A DNA stretch of 64,000 nt from Lineus longissimus (lineage: Eukaryota > Nemertea > Pilidiophora > Heteronemertea > Lineidae): positions 25,112,599-25,176,598 of the forward strand of contig NC_088309.1 of NCBI RefSeq assembly GCF_910592395.1, in the 5' to 3' direction. Below the pieces are notes generated by a model. That model was not told where the DNA came from. It saw nothing but the letters and a program-made list of their open reading frames with translations, and made no database searches. The translations under genes and the position numbers were made by a program. Numbering within the stretch: the first letter of the stretch is position 1; every line of letters starts with the position of its first letter. Below are positions 37,870 through 49,506 of the stretch, one piece after another.

Positions 37870-40166
37870 TGTGGCACAAGCTTTCGATAATACATTCTTT
37901 TTGGAGGTCATTGGACGAATGTACAGTATCCAAGCGACACTTCTCATTTTACGTTCGTTTGCGCAGGATCCATGGCGTCATCGTTTTCTTGAGATGTTTC
38001 ACCGTACTAGCCATGCTGGCTTGCCATCATCTTGCTCACAAATCTCCAAGATCGGAAGGTCAAGCTCAACACTTTTCGGCGTACTTATATCAAGAATATT
38101 TCACCGGTTTAAGGGTAAGGCCACGACTGTCTGTGGTATCAAGGTGTGGATCAGAGATATTGAGGTAAGATATCTTACCATCGGATTCGATCTATCAATA
38201 AGTGGCCTACTCACTATAGGTCTGTAGAAAGACAAAGCGACAAGATTTGGTCCACCCCCAGTATCGAAAGAGTCCATGGGCAGATGTTTTAATGAGTTCG
38301 CACAATTAAGAAAGTTAAAGCATCCGTTCGTTCAACGCACGTGGCAAAAAAACTAAATGTACATGTACATGTATATATGCTGAACCCGCACCAAATCAAA
38401 TAGTTTGGTTCGACAAGATAAAGTTTTCTCGACCATGACATTATCTGATAAAAAGGTAAAATACTCAGACCTCATCGATATGTACGTCAGAGATGAGAAT
38501 GTCTGGTTGGAATCTCTTAATAAAACATTCTCAACCAAGCCTATCATATACATGTAATATACTATACAGGTTGTACGCGGGCTCATACGAAGTACGGCTC
38601 AAGAGGTGAATCGGCCTGCAATCGCTTACTCATCAAATCAACCACGTCCTGTATGAAAATTTCATCAATTGGGCAACGGTTACTTACACTAGGAGTGTTG
38701 ATTTTATTATTCCCAGACCCCAGGTTGCTTAAGAAAAGCACCAACTGTGGATTCAAAAGCATTCAGTGTTACCTGTAAACGTATGTGCAAAGGGTCTATG
38801 GTACACTTGAGATAGGCCACTGTGTAGAACTGAGCATTACAATCTTAATGATTGATGAAATCAATCATATATATATGTTCCCTCCTCTGGGAAAACAACT
38901 GAAAGGGAACAAGTCAATGACTACAATGTGAGGAACTAGCTTAAACTTGTGAGATGTTCTCATAGCGAGGATTCGATTGTCCTCGGTACAGTCAAAGCAA
39001 ACCTTATCCAAGTTGTTTCGGTAAGAAAAAGGGGCTAATTGCATGTACATGTATACACTAGAATCATGCAGGTCGGCGATTCAAATCACCATATTTTGAT
39101 GATACCGAAAGCTATACCCCCGTCAAACTCAACGGTAAAGCAGTCCAATCGAGTAACTAGCCCATACTTGGTTCAGTTAGCAAACTAACTGATGAACGGT
39201 CACTGCTTTTCGCGACAAGTATTCTGGGTTAGATTTGCGAGAAAAATGGATTTATATATTTATATAAAGTTAATCCAATGTGTTTGATCGCGAGCGCATC
39301 TCAGACACGCTATAGTTTCCAAGAGAACATTACTACTGCTCAAGTACACTGCGGTATATGACTACGTTATTATCTACCTGCGGGTTTTCGAAGGCTGCTG
39401 CCAACAACAAGTTTAAGAAACATGCAGTATCGCCTCCGAACTATCCCATCTGCATAAGTATATGTATATTCGAAGGATAGAGGAAACAGGAAAGGTTGGG
39501 AAATAATTACCAGGAATTCACTAATATCATCATTGATATCTTAGCTGGGTAGCGATGGGCTGGTTTCTCTACTGCTTAAAGGTTTGTTTGATTTCTTTGC
39601 GATAGGCTGCATGAGCTGATGAACGAATTTCTTAGGTGTTCAATATAGCAAAGGCTGGTCGACAGGCAAAATGGCCTCCATCCATCTATCGCCGGCGAAG
39701 GAATGTGACATGATCGAATCTTCTCTATTTTGTGGTTTTGTAACAAAAATATCAGGACTACAAAATGAAGAAGGTCCACTTACCGGAATTAGGCGAAACT
39801 TTCTGATCCCAGAGAAACCTCCTCTATTTTGGAAATGAAACTTAAGCGCGGAGATGTTAGGCCGGGAACGACTACAGAAAAGAGGCCGGTGTCGGTGCGC
39901 ATGCGTTTCCATCAGGTTATCTTTTTCACCTTGTTGATGTACCTGACTGCTAACGCACACCCGGCGCTGCAGCTGTTGAGGTGGAGCTACCTCATCTGCG
40001 AATTCACCGGGAACTTCAAACTGAGGCTTCACCTTTGAAAATATGGCTGAATGCCGCGAATTTTTCCGCGTTCACCATTGGCTGGAAACAGGCTTGAAGA
40101 TAGAAGGTAACCTCAGAGCTCACCCGGACCCAATTGATATATATATAGGCCTAGGATTTTTCAACT
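37870..40166. other. Non-coding stretch between tRNA-Gly and the GPCR gene
   Basis: Several frames of 100-130 codons are present, but none has motifs or splice support. The interval contains ACATGTAC palindrome runs near 38.36 and 39.04 kb and presumably the GPCR 3' UTR. Confidence 0.4.
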
Positions 40167-41974
40167 TTATCGAAGCCGAAATAACCTGCTTAGGACAAGT
40201 TTCGCGTCATCACGATATTTCCTACCCCCTCCAATGCAATATAGGTAAAAGTTAAGGGAATAGTTGAACATCCATACAATTATAAGTGACCAAACCGAAA
40301 TGACATACTGTTTCCTCCAATAGAGGACCCTCAGATCATACAGATTAGCAACTACTGGGATCTTCATTGTCAAGTGGTACAGCCTATAGGGCAAGGTCGT
40401 GATGACGTAAGCAAAACTGACAAAGAGGAGCATGCGCGTTAGATGTTGCGATTTTAATTCGACATTTTTCTGATTCGTTTCTAATCTTTGACGCGCTTTT
40501 GATGCCTGTTTCAGAGTGATGATGATGAGGATATTACAAGTGAAAATTATGAAGAATGGCAGAATGGTACCGACGACCAATTGAAAACTGGTCGAAATTC
40601 CCTCAAGAATTTCTAACTCTGGGTCAGGAGCTAATATCAGAATGGCGTATATTCCTGAAAGAAAAGGCAACGGTTCAAACAATGACATGAAGTAAAACAG
40701 ATTTATGAGGTTCTTTTATTACTACAGAGTTAGAAAACACCCAAGAATATTCGCCTGGCTACGACAGCTTTCATCAGTGATAGCTAATATATTTATCGAT
40801 GTTGGGCGGGGAATTGGGTTTTTTAAGACGTGGGCAAATAAAGCTTCGCGGTTCAAGATTCCCTTTCAGCTCTGATTGTGAACTTACCAAGTTGTTTGTC
40901 ATAAAAATACTGCAGAACATAGAAAAGATGTCCATTTAGCACAGCTATGGAAAGAAACATCATAACCACAGTCGTCCTGGCTCTTGAAGTGGTACACAAC
41001 CTCTGAGCATCCATCGGGAACCGAACAGCAATCAGACGATCAACGGACATTCCCGCTAGGAATAGACCTGACAGGATGCTGCTCGTGTAGAGGATGTACA
41101 CTTGGATTCTGAAAGAAGGCTGTGGTCATTTTGTTCGTCCATTTCTGGTTACGGGTCCAACGCATTTTCAATTGGCGAAAATAGAATACATCAGTGAACA
41201 CGGAATGAACTATATGTAAACGTTGTGAAATAGGAACAGTGTACAGATCTCCCTCCAGATATACATTGTAGCGGCTGGTATTTGTTGTTTGGAAGTCAAG
41301 AGTGTCTCATAAACCCAATCTTCCCAGGCAGGTATTGCTTATTGTGCACTCTTTACTTCCAGACCTTATCCCGGCTGCAGGAGCCTGGCAAGAGAGGGCA
41401 GGTTTGAACTTATTTTACTTGCTGGTAGCTAGCTGACAACATTGGAATAGCTAAACCAACAGGGTTCGAACCTCCTCTACGACCTTCCGTTCTCGAGGCG
41501 GACGCCTTAGCCACTAGTCCAATGGAATCCGTATTCACTCTACAGTCATACATGTATTTTCTATCGGAAATCGCATAAAGTAGCCACTTTACATAACCGA
41601 TCTGACCACAATGACTACAGCAACAGTCAACTTTGAAATTGGTTCATGGCAAAGAGTTACCAAGGACATACGTACCTAAACCACCAAAGCGGTTCCGTGA
41701 CAAAGCCATGCGCCAAAAGTACCTTATTCAAAACTATAGCCATGATCCGTTCCAGTAACAGCACCGTGTCGGCCACACCCATCGCCGTCATGTAGACACA
41801 TGGCGACAACTGCCTGTTATGCTTACGATTGGCCACAATGATGGCCAGGGCGTTTCCGGGGATCCCGACGACAACGGGGATCACCCATATGAAGAAGAAG
41901 TACGATATGTCGTCGGTTTCTTGAGCCATCGGTCGGAAGATCGGCTCCGTCGGTACCCTTGATGTCTCCTCCAT
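40167..41974 (-). CDS. Class A (rhodopsin-like) G protein-coupled receptor, peptide-receptor-like
   Basis: Three exons (41974-41676, 41108-40888, 40654-40167) join in frame to 335 aa with seven hydrophobic segments. TM1 has the GN signature (VVGIPGNALAIIVA), TM2 the A.AD-type block (MGVADTVLLL), TM3 ends in VDRLIAVRFP (Asp123-Arg124, replacing DRY), TM5 is ILPFFIIFTCNILIII, TM6 has a Pro (VITTLPYRLYHL) and TM7 has NYSLNFYLYC (the NxxxN..Y form seen in many invertebrate peptide receptors). The segment before TM3 (LWWFRIQVYILYTS) and the second extracellular loop (KQLGIYAILILAPDPEL) both lack the cysteines that form the near-universal disulfide. The C-tail is short. The ligand is unknown. It lies head-to-head with PNLDC1 (about 750 bp). 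Confidence 0.87.
41446..41528 (-). mobile_element. tRNA-like SINE head in GPCR intron 1
   Basis: Reading the minus strand, GGACTAGTGGCTAAGGCGTC (A-box) is followed by a Ser-like anticodon arm (CCTCGAGAA) and then GGTTCGAACCC (B-box). The stems do not close into a functional tRNA, so this is a tRNA-derived SINE or pseudogene. It sits inside the intron between the first two GPCR exons, in the same orientation as the gene. Confidence 0.55.
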
Positions 41975-42723
41975 GGTTCAAGGGTATAATTCTCAGAGTG
42001 GAAAAGTCTCCTGATCCTGCCGCTCTCAGTGTTGGAGGTTGAGTTGAAATGGTTTCGTAATGAGTGAATTATACTTGACAAAATGCGATGACATCCCCCA
42101 AATGTGCAGGAACGACGTCATTTTGCAGAATGATGCGAAACGCCGTAAAGGTTTAGGAGGGATGCGACCTTCAGTTACATTCATATGTTTTTGTTCTGTT
42201 CGAATCAAATTTAGACACCCGCATGATATTCATCATTACAGAGAAATTACAACCTCGTTGTGTATATTTGTAGCCGATTGTGATCGTGACAAATATATAC
42301 AAAAAAAATTATATCATAACATGGGGAAGATTTCAATCTATATATATATATATAAACTATAAAGAAGTCTTTTTATAGTGTACGGTACATTGGTAATTAA
42401 AAGTAGGCAACTTTGGCATTTTCACGCACCTATGATAATTTTGTAATAGGGCAAACGCTGATTTCGTTCCTGAAATTTAAGTTTAAAATCGTCACTGTGC
42501 GAGTTTGGTAATGGAGGCCTGTGTGTTGGCCAAGGTGTGTTGGCAGAGAGATTAGTCTAAGCACTACGGCGGCTGCTTGGAGAATGAATACTCAACTTTC
42601 TCGCCTCCAGCGTTGAAAATTGAGCTATTTTTAGAAACATTGCACATGGTCTGTTTTGTCAAATTTTCAAGAGCCAATACATTTGATGATTACTATTTGT
42701 TTGTTGCGATTAAATCATTGACA

Positions 42724-45700
42724 ATGGTTGATATAGATAGAACTAACTTTGAAGATCATTTTGAATCTATGGTAGAGGCAATCAGAAATGCTGATTTTAT
42801 AGGTAACGTTGATTGATTGATCTTTCACGTATCACAGTCTGAGAGTCAAACACTCACTGCCACTGGCACTGCTACTAAGACCATGCTATGCTAGTGCTCA
42901 TGTCACATGTGCTAGCCTAGAGCTTTCATGATTTTACATTTTATGATTTACCATAAGGCAGCATGCATAGTCTACCTATTAGGATCGGAGATGATGACTG
43001 CATGCAGACTGACTGTCTGGATATGTGACATCACTCGGCTTGCACTGCAGTAGTAGCAGGAGCCGTTGGGATGGCCCAGCCCCAGTGCCATAGCCTGCCC
43101 TAGTCCGCCCAGACCTGACGATGTTCGCATGGACCCGGGCCTTGAAAAAGAACCAACTCACTGTGCCATCTGCCAGGGATTCGTCAAAAGTCTGTTACCC
43201 CATTTCGTTAGGACACACAATGGAGAACCCTCATCAAAATTACCCGCCTTGGTTGAATCTCTATGGAGACCAATCCTGGCAAACATACTGGCTGGCAAGG
43301 CCTGAAGCCAGTCTGAAAAATGTGTATGTACAGTATAGACAAGTCGGCCTATATATTTTCATTGATTATACATTAATATTTTATGGTTATTTCAGCCCTG
43401 GATACAGAATTTACAGGATTGAGGTCATCTGCTGCAAACACACCAAGGTAGGCTGATACGATGATGGTTTGGGGTTGTCCCTTGAATGTTCAGGATGATT
43501 TAAGTCCAGCTGATACAATTTGGTCTCCATAAGCTGAGCTATGTGATGTGAAAAGGTTATCTTAGAACGATGCAGTCTTTGTCGGCTCTCTTCATACCGA
43601 AGATAAAATTATGTTAAAAATTGAAAAAATTTTAAAAATTTCAAATTACTTCTAGAAGAGTTCAATCCCCAAGGCTTTGCAACTTTAAGTATGTTCTAAC
43701 ATGAAATTTTTGATTTGCAGCCTCTTTGACACTGGAGAGGCTAGATACAAAAAGGTCAGAAGAAGTGTTCTTCAGATAGCTCCTTCACAAATGGGTAAGG
43801 TTTTCAAATTCCTCTGAAGTATTATTTATTATAAGGAATTGGAAAAGTGTCCTATGGCTGGTTCACCTGTTTGAACAGGGGATAAATAGAATTTTGTTCA
43901 AGTTGATTTTTAAACTCATTTTATCGAATGGGCGAATGTCCCAACAATGAAGACAGTCACAACCTTGGGTGGGGTGACACCACAAAATAAGTTGTAATCG
44001 TAAAATATACTACTTACCTTAGACCATTTGGTGTTGATGTTTTTAACATCCACTCAAAGATCTGAAAAACTTATTGCTTGATGTTTTACAGGTGTCTCTG
44101 TCTTCATAAATCAAAAGCAGCAAAAGACCAAGTGAGTGTGGTTTTATATTCAAATCAGGAATGAATGGTACAGATCAATTGCCCCAATGGTACAATTTGG
44201 GTGCTGATTGAATTTTTCATGAAGATTTGTCACGTTCAATAATTATAAGAATCATACTTCCATAATTTCTTTTAAACACTTCGCAGGTATACCTCACACA
44301 CATTCAACATATACCTCATTCCCCAGTCGTTTGGACCAGTCGATCAACGCTTCTTATGCCAGGCATCATCATTGGAGTTCCTTTGCAAACACAACTTTGA
44401 TTTCAACAAAGTAAGTGGATTGTACCCCATGAATAAAATTTTTGCTGCTGAATTTCATTGTATCATTTCAATGACAGAAAATGTTTCAACATGTAACTCC
44501 TACAGTTGTGGCTGATCTCTTCTTATTATCTGTTAAATTTGTTTCAGCTGCTAAGGGAAGGGAATGCTACCACTCCATGTTTTGATAATTACTTTGTATT
44601 CGGCACATTGTCATTGTGATGTAATCTTTTCTAGTTTATCTACACTGGTGTTTCTTACCTCAATGATGAGCAGGAAAAGAAGGTGAAATTCCATTTGAAG
44701 TCAGATGCATTTCTTGAAGGAGTTGATAGGTATGGTATAGTTCATTTGAGATGGTTCAAAACTACAATAGACTTGATAATTAGCTGTACCCTGTGACTCA
44801 GTTCAAGACCTGCAAACTCCCTATTGTATTCCATCAGCCAATGTTATATTGGTCATGTTGTATGCCTTGACTATCTATTTTAGTATCGATAACATTTACT
44901 TACCTGATTGCTTGATTCTGATTACTTTATTTCAGAGATGTTGATGAAAGAGTACTCCAAAAGTTTTGTTCTGTGGTGGCCGAGTGGCGTGTCCAGGCCA
45001 AAGAAGCAGAAACAACACAACTCCATTTACCAGAAGGTACGAATGTATGTTTTAACAGGTACTCATGCATGAAGAGAAACAAAGTAGGGTTAAGTTCTTT
45101 GCTCAAGGACACAAAGATGAAACAGTGGTGATCCTTCCAAGAGTCGAACCCATGACCTCCTGATTCTAAACATGCTCTGCCACTGATCTACTCAATTAGA
45201 CAATCTTCTTCAGATGTCATGGACGATGCATGTGGGACAGCAGTACCACTGGATCATCCTGCCGTGTTGATTGGAGCTCATATTGCCAATTTTCTGAAAG
45301 ACATGCTGCTGTCTATTTCGTTTTTTCATTCATGGTAATCTTGTGATTATCACTGGCTTATTACATGTTCAGTAACTTCGTCATTCTTGTCAAAAATGAA
45401 TTGTGCTGTTTTCTAACGCCCTGTTTTAATTGGTATATTACAGGTATAGGTGAATATTTCATCCAGATTGAATTGAAGCAACGTTTTCTGGATCTGTGGC
45501 CAGAAGTCGAGAAAGAAGATGGTCAAACCATGATCAAAGTCAAGAAAGTATCTGCTAATGAGAGGAAGACACTAGAGGTACAGGATAGGATTGATAGGAT
45601 GGAGCAAGAAAAGCAGTAAGCTATTCCAATTTCATAAAATGAGAAATGAGACTACCGGTACCCCAGTTTTATTTGTCTGACAGCTGCTTGCAACACTGTC

Positions 45701-48700
45701 CCCTTGGGCACCATATTCCACTGACAGTGACAGGTACAGGTACTTTCTTTTCCAGGTGTCTTGATAAGTTACTTGGTTTTACAAGGATTTTCAGGGAAAT
45801 TGTCAGAAGCAAAAAGCCTGTGTGTGGTCATAATATGCTGATGGATCTGATGATGTGGTATGACAAATTCTACAAACCCCTTCCAGGTAGGAAATCATCC
45901 ATTTACTTGTTTAATCTTGTTTAAAACACACATGAATCAATTTGCTTGTGAGTCGGCCTCGTTTTTTTCATCATTGTTGAACAATTGGTGTCAGCTGATT
46001 GAAATCTGTTTGAGGGCTCATAAGGAATATGACGGTTCCATACCACGCACGCGTAACTGCTGTAACTACCTACGTATGCATATTTTCTTTTCATTAGACT
46101 TGGTAAAGTGATTAACCAATTTTGCTTTCTCATTATTTAATATCTTTCCAGAAAACTACAAGACATTCAAGTTAGACATTCATCGGATGTTTCCATATAT
46201 CTTCGACACAAAACACATGTCAGCCAAATTGAGAAGGGTATGCCTACTTGTAGCTTTGTTTTTCCTCGAAATGCCTGTGCTGCGCATTAAATTCAGTGGA
46301 AGCACTCCTTTAAAAACATGACAACCTATGCCATTAACAAGATTCCTCAGCTCCTATCATATTTTTCCAGCCCTTCCTCGAGACTGGTCTGCTCGAAGAT
46401 ACAGGATTAGCAGCCCTTTTCAAAACACTTGTCAGGTTAGTATCTCCTCATAGAAGAAATAGGATGCTGGCAGGTATATACTAATGGTCTGATTCAATGA
46501 CAGTTGTTTGCCACTTTCACAGACTTTGTCACAAATACGATTGCCGAGCCAATAACAGACTAAAAATGACCTAAAATTAGGATCTCCTGTGCAGTGTGAA
46601 CTTAGCACAGCGGGGAAATTGTCACAGAATGTTTCTTTTTGTGGTTGGTCCTGTTCTTATGGCCTTTACCATGTGTTGATCCCATTGTTATTCTCTCTTC
46701 AGCCAAAGGACTGCCACCAGATTCTTGTACTGCCCATCAATAGCACATGCAGACGGGATGGACAGATACAGTGAGTTGTATACTCATGTCTTTTCTGATT
46801 TCTGACATTGGTAGAGCTGACATAATGTTCAGAATTTCAAACTTGACATGTGATTAGTATAACTTGGTTCAATTTAATGATGCACATAGGGTATGATAGT
46901 GCTGATGTACTGTGTGATCATAAAAACACCTATCCATGACCTTCTGAACTTAATCTGATCCACCTGGCTGTATTCTACCTTTACACTTTGATTGTTTTCC
47001 GTCTGTTTCAGAAAATTTAGAGAAACCGCATGAAGCTGGTTACGACGCCTTCATGACTGGGGGTGGTGAGTTTTGTTTAAATTTGTCCAAGGATCTGCAA
47101 CAACTACTAGCTTACATATATGGTAATGATGGTGTCTGAGAACTATGCCTGTAAGTTTTGTAGAGGTGTCCACCATGACATATTTTGTCCAATGTGAATC
47201 TGTTCAGTTTAGCTGCTATAGCAGATACATATACATAGGCCTATGGCTTGAATAACGTGTACTGAATCATGCATGTTGAGCATGCGATCTCAAATCTCAT
47301 CTTAAAACATTTGCCGTCATAATTCATTTCTTCTAAAGACATCTTATTTTGTTCTTGTCCCTCAGTGTTCTTACAGTTGTGTCATATGTACTGCCAGATG
47401 GACACTAAGTGAGTATAGCTGTTGAACAAATGATTCCTGTTCTTGCTCAGTACAAAGTGTTGTGACGAGTAGCAAGAGTGCTGGACCCGTAACGAGGAGA
47501 TAGTTAGACTCCTGTAAGGATCACTGTAGTGTTGTCTCTGAGTCCTTGAGCATGACTCCTGTTCCTACATGTATATCACTTTGTTCTGTGAATTAGATAT
47601 AAAACCTAGGATGGTGTAGTCATTCCTGGCGAGGGCAAGCAAGACATCACCAAGTGGGACACATTACATGTAGTTGCTAGTGATGGAAGCCATCGTTCTT
47701 GGAAGAAGACCCAGGGCATAATAAATACCATGACCAATTAAAGTCTAAGAAAAGTTGTACATGTATACTAGCAGACATAGAGAGATAGTTGCAATCTTTT
47801 ATAACTGGTATTATGTTTTCGACAGGGCTGAGGAAATGACCAAATTGGCATTCAGACAGTACCTGCCAATAGTGACCGAGTTGGCAAACAATGTCAACAT
47901 CATAAGAGCATCCACAAATCATGCTGTAAGTGTTTAGAAGCTGATAGTAAGGTGGATGGAATCTTTGAAAGAATTCGGCCAGAATCCTGTCTACTTGTTC
48001 TGCTTTATAGGGGGTAGTAGTTTTCTTGCCAGTCTAAAAGTCTGGCCACAACCAGGGCTTTTGTGTCTATCGCATCAAAGTTCGCATCATGACTTGTTCA
48101 ATTCGATAAGCTTGAGGGTAAACTGTGCCTGTCTCACTTAGGATGTTAGTTCATTATTGTCTTACCCTTGTTGCGGCTGGTGTCATTTGAGATTTTTTTT
48201 GACTGCGTTGACTTACATGTAATTCGTGTATTATACCTGAACTAAATCTTTACTCGTCCTTTTTCCAGAACTTCTCTGGTGCTGACCCTCCAACACAAAG
48301 GCCAGAATGCTTGATCTTCAGATCGAAAAGAACTAATTATAAGTTCAATACTTCTGAGGTAGGTTTCAGTGATACACGTACTATTGCTTTGAAAAAACAC
48401 TGCAGAAAAGGTTACCTGTGGCCCCCTAGTCCGTATATGTGACCCCAACCTTAGAAAATAAATGTATTATGTGGTAGTCTTTGTAGTGTGTGGAAACAGA
48501 GACAAAATTTGCTGTTTGCTGTTAAAAAGTGTAAGCAAGTCTTTTTGCAAAACTTTACCATGATGCTTTCAACCAAGTAACATCAACTTTCTTTGCAGTT
48601 GGCAGGTGTGCTTTCCCAGTATGGAACTGTTGATGTACGATTACAGGGATCTCATCAAGCCTTGGTAGCAGTTGGAAATATATGGTGGTAAGTCACTGAT

Positions 48701-49506
48701 TCGGTGTCCTTGAGGGAGACACCTTACCCTGCAGTTGCTTCGCTTAATGCGGAGCATAACTGGGTACCAAACAGAAAGGATCAAAGGAGCTGCTCCTTGC
48801 AAGAACTGGGCAATGATAGATTATTGTGAAGTATAACCAGGCGTACATCAGTTATTTGTACATGTGACCCTGTGCTCATGTAGTATGAAACCCTGGTCTT
48901 GAGTAAACATCAGATGACCTACATGTATATTCTTTTGTTTTCATTGCAGTGCCAAAGACATCCTAAGAGAATTTAGCAAACACGAACACATCAAAGTGTG
49001 CAAGTACAATATATGGAAACATTCTCCTGTGGTTAGAAGAGTTCTTTGGTAAGCTGGTGTTTTTGCCATAAGGTTTTAATGAAAACGGCAGAAGTTTAAA
49101 ATTAGGATGGATAGGCCTGTACCAGTCAATTCCCTTTTGTGTGATTGCCTTGTGAACGAGAAGGTCTGGAGTTCCAACCCCTTGGAGTACTTTTGTGTAT
49201 TTCATCAGTTAAACATGTTTGACCATAAATCACCAACTTGACTGTAGTACAGTTTCCAAACCGGTTCATTTCATGCACTTCTTACTGCAACTCAATTTCT
49301 GTCCTACGATTTTGCCCCGCATTTCGCCTTCACCAACCAAATGCCTATGGCAATAACAGAAATACAACTGAGTTGTTAAGCAACAAAAATCCATTTCCAT
49401 GTTAGGCTGTTGGCTTTGATCTCTCTCCATTCTTTTCAGGACTGGTGCAATCGTCTCTGTTGCTGTCTGTCTTTGGGCCGTTCTTTCACCGAGCAAGCAA
49501 AAATGA
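42724..49506 (+). CDS. PNLDC1: PARN-like exonuclease PNLDC1 (piRNA 3'-end trimmer type)
   Basis: Nineteen coding exons: 42724-42802, 43396-43447, 43721-43794, 44092-44131, 44287-44410, 44635-44729, 44936-45036, 45444-45615, 45756-45886, 46152-46237, 46371-46435, 46703-46770, 47012-47065, 47366-47408, 47826-47925, 48269-48358, 48599-48687, 48950-49048, 49440-49506. All phases match, giving 542 aa; the human protein is about 520-530. The DEDDh nuclease residues are present: D29 and E31 (ALDTEFTGLRSS), D276 (GHNMLMDLMMW), H369 and D374 (HEAGYDAFMTGG). PNLDC1-like blocks include LPENYKTFKLDIHRMFPYIF and NVNIIRAS..NFSGADPP. The last exon encodes a membrane anchor (WTGAIVSVAVCLWAVL). Members trim pre-piRNA 3' ends at the mitochondrial surface in the germline. 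An open stretch at 45214-45346 was left out because its only donor breaks the phase. Confidence 0.93.
43081..43305 (+). mobile_element. Open C2H2-finger fragment inside PNLDC1 intron 1
   Basis: Within the first PNLDC1 intron an open frame encodes THCAICQGFVKSLLPHFVRT-H, a C-x2-C-x9-H-x4-H finger (43162-43218), then about 28 residues and a stop. Similar single fingers occur at the N-terminus of many transposon- or recombinase-associated ORFs in invertebrates, so I infer a mobile-element remnant or a small unrelated exon. It is not part of PNLDC1. Confidence 0.35.
45030..45205 (-). mobile_element. tRNA-headed SINE in PNLDC1 intron 7
   Basis: Minus-strand reading gives a tRNA-like head (GTAGATCAGTGGCAGAGCAT as A-box; GGGTTCGACTC as B-box). 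It is followed by TTTGTGTCCTTGAGCAAAG and CTTAACCCTACTTTG, the conserved central core shared by metazoan tRNA-SINE superfamilies. The element is antisense to the gene. Confidence 0.7.
47450..47570 (+). mobile_element. Degraded SINE fragment in a PNLDC1 intron
   Basis: AGTAGCAAGAGTGCTGGACC (A-box-like), TAGTTAGACTCCTG (decayed B-box) and TCTCTGAGTCCTTGAGCATG (SINE core) occur in the right order, in the intron after the exon ending at 47408. Confidence 0.5.
48705..48830 (+). mobile_element. SINE core and tail fragment in a PNLDC1 intron
   Basis: CGGTGTCCTTGAGGGAGACA, then CCTTACCCTGCAGTTGCTTC and AACTGGGTACC, match the order of the central core and tail of tRNA-SINEs. The tRNA head is missing, so this is a 5'-truncated copy. 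Confidence 0.5.

Noticed and set aside
41446-41528. Functional tRNA-Ser
   Set aside because: A- and B-boxes are present, but the acceptor and T stems do not pair, so it is a SINE head or pseudogene.
42577-42723. N-terminal extension of PNLDC1 from the upstream ATG at 42577
   Set aside because: The family starts about 25 residues before the DxE motif, which fits the ATG at 42724. The upstream translation looks random.
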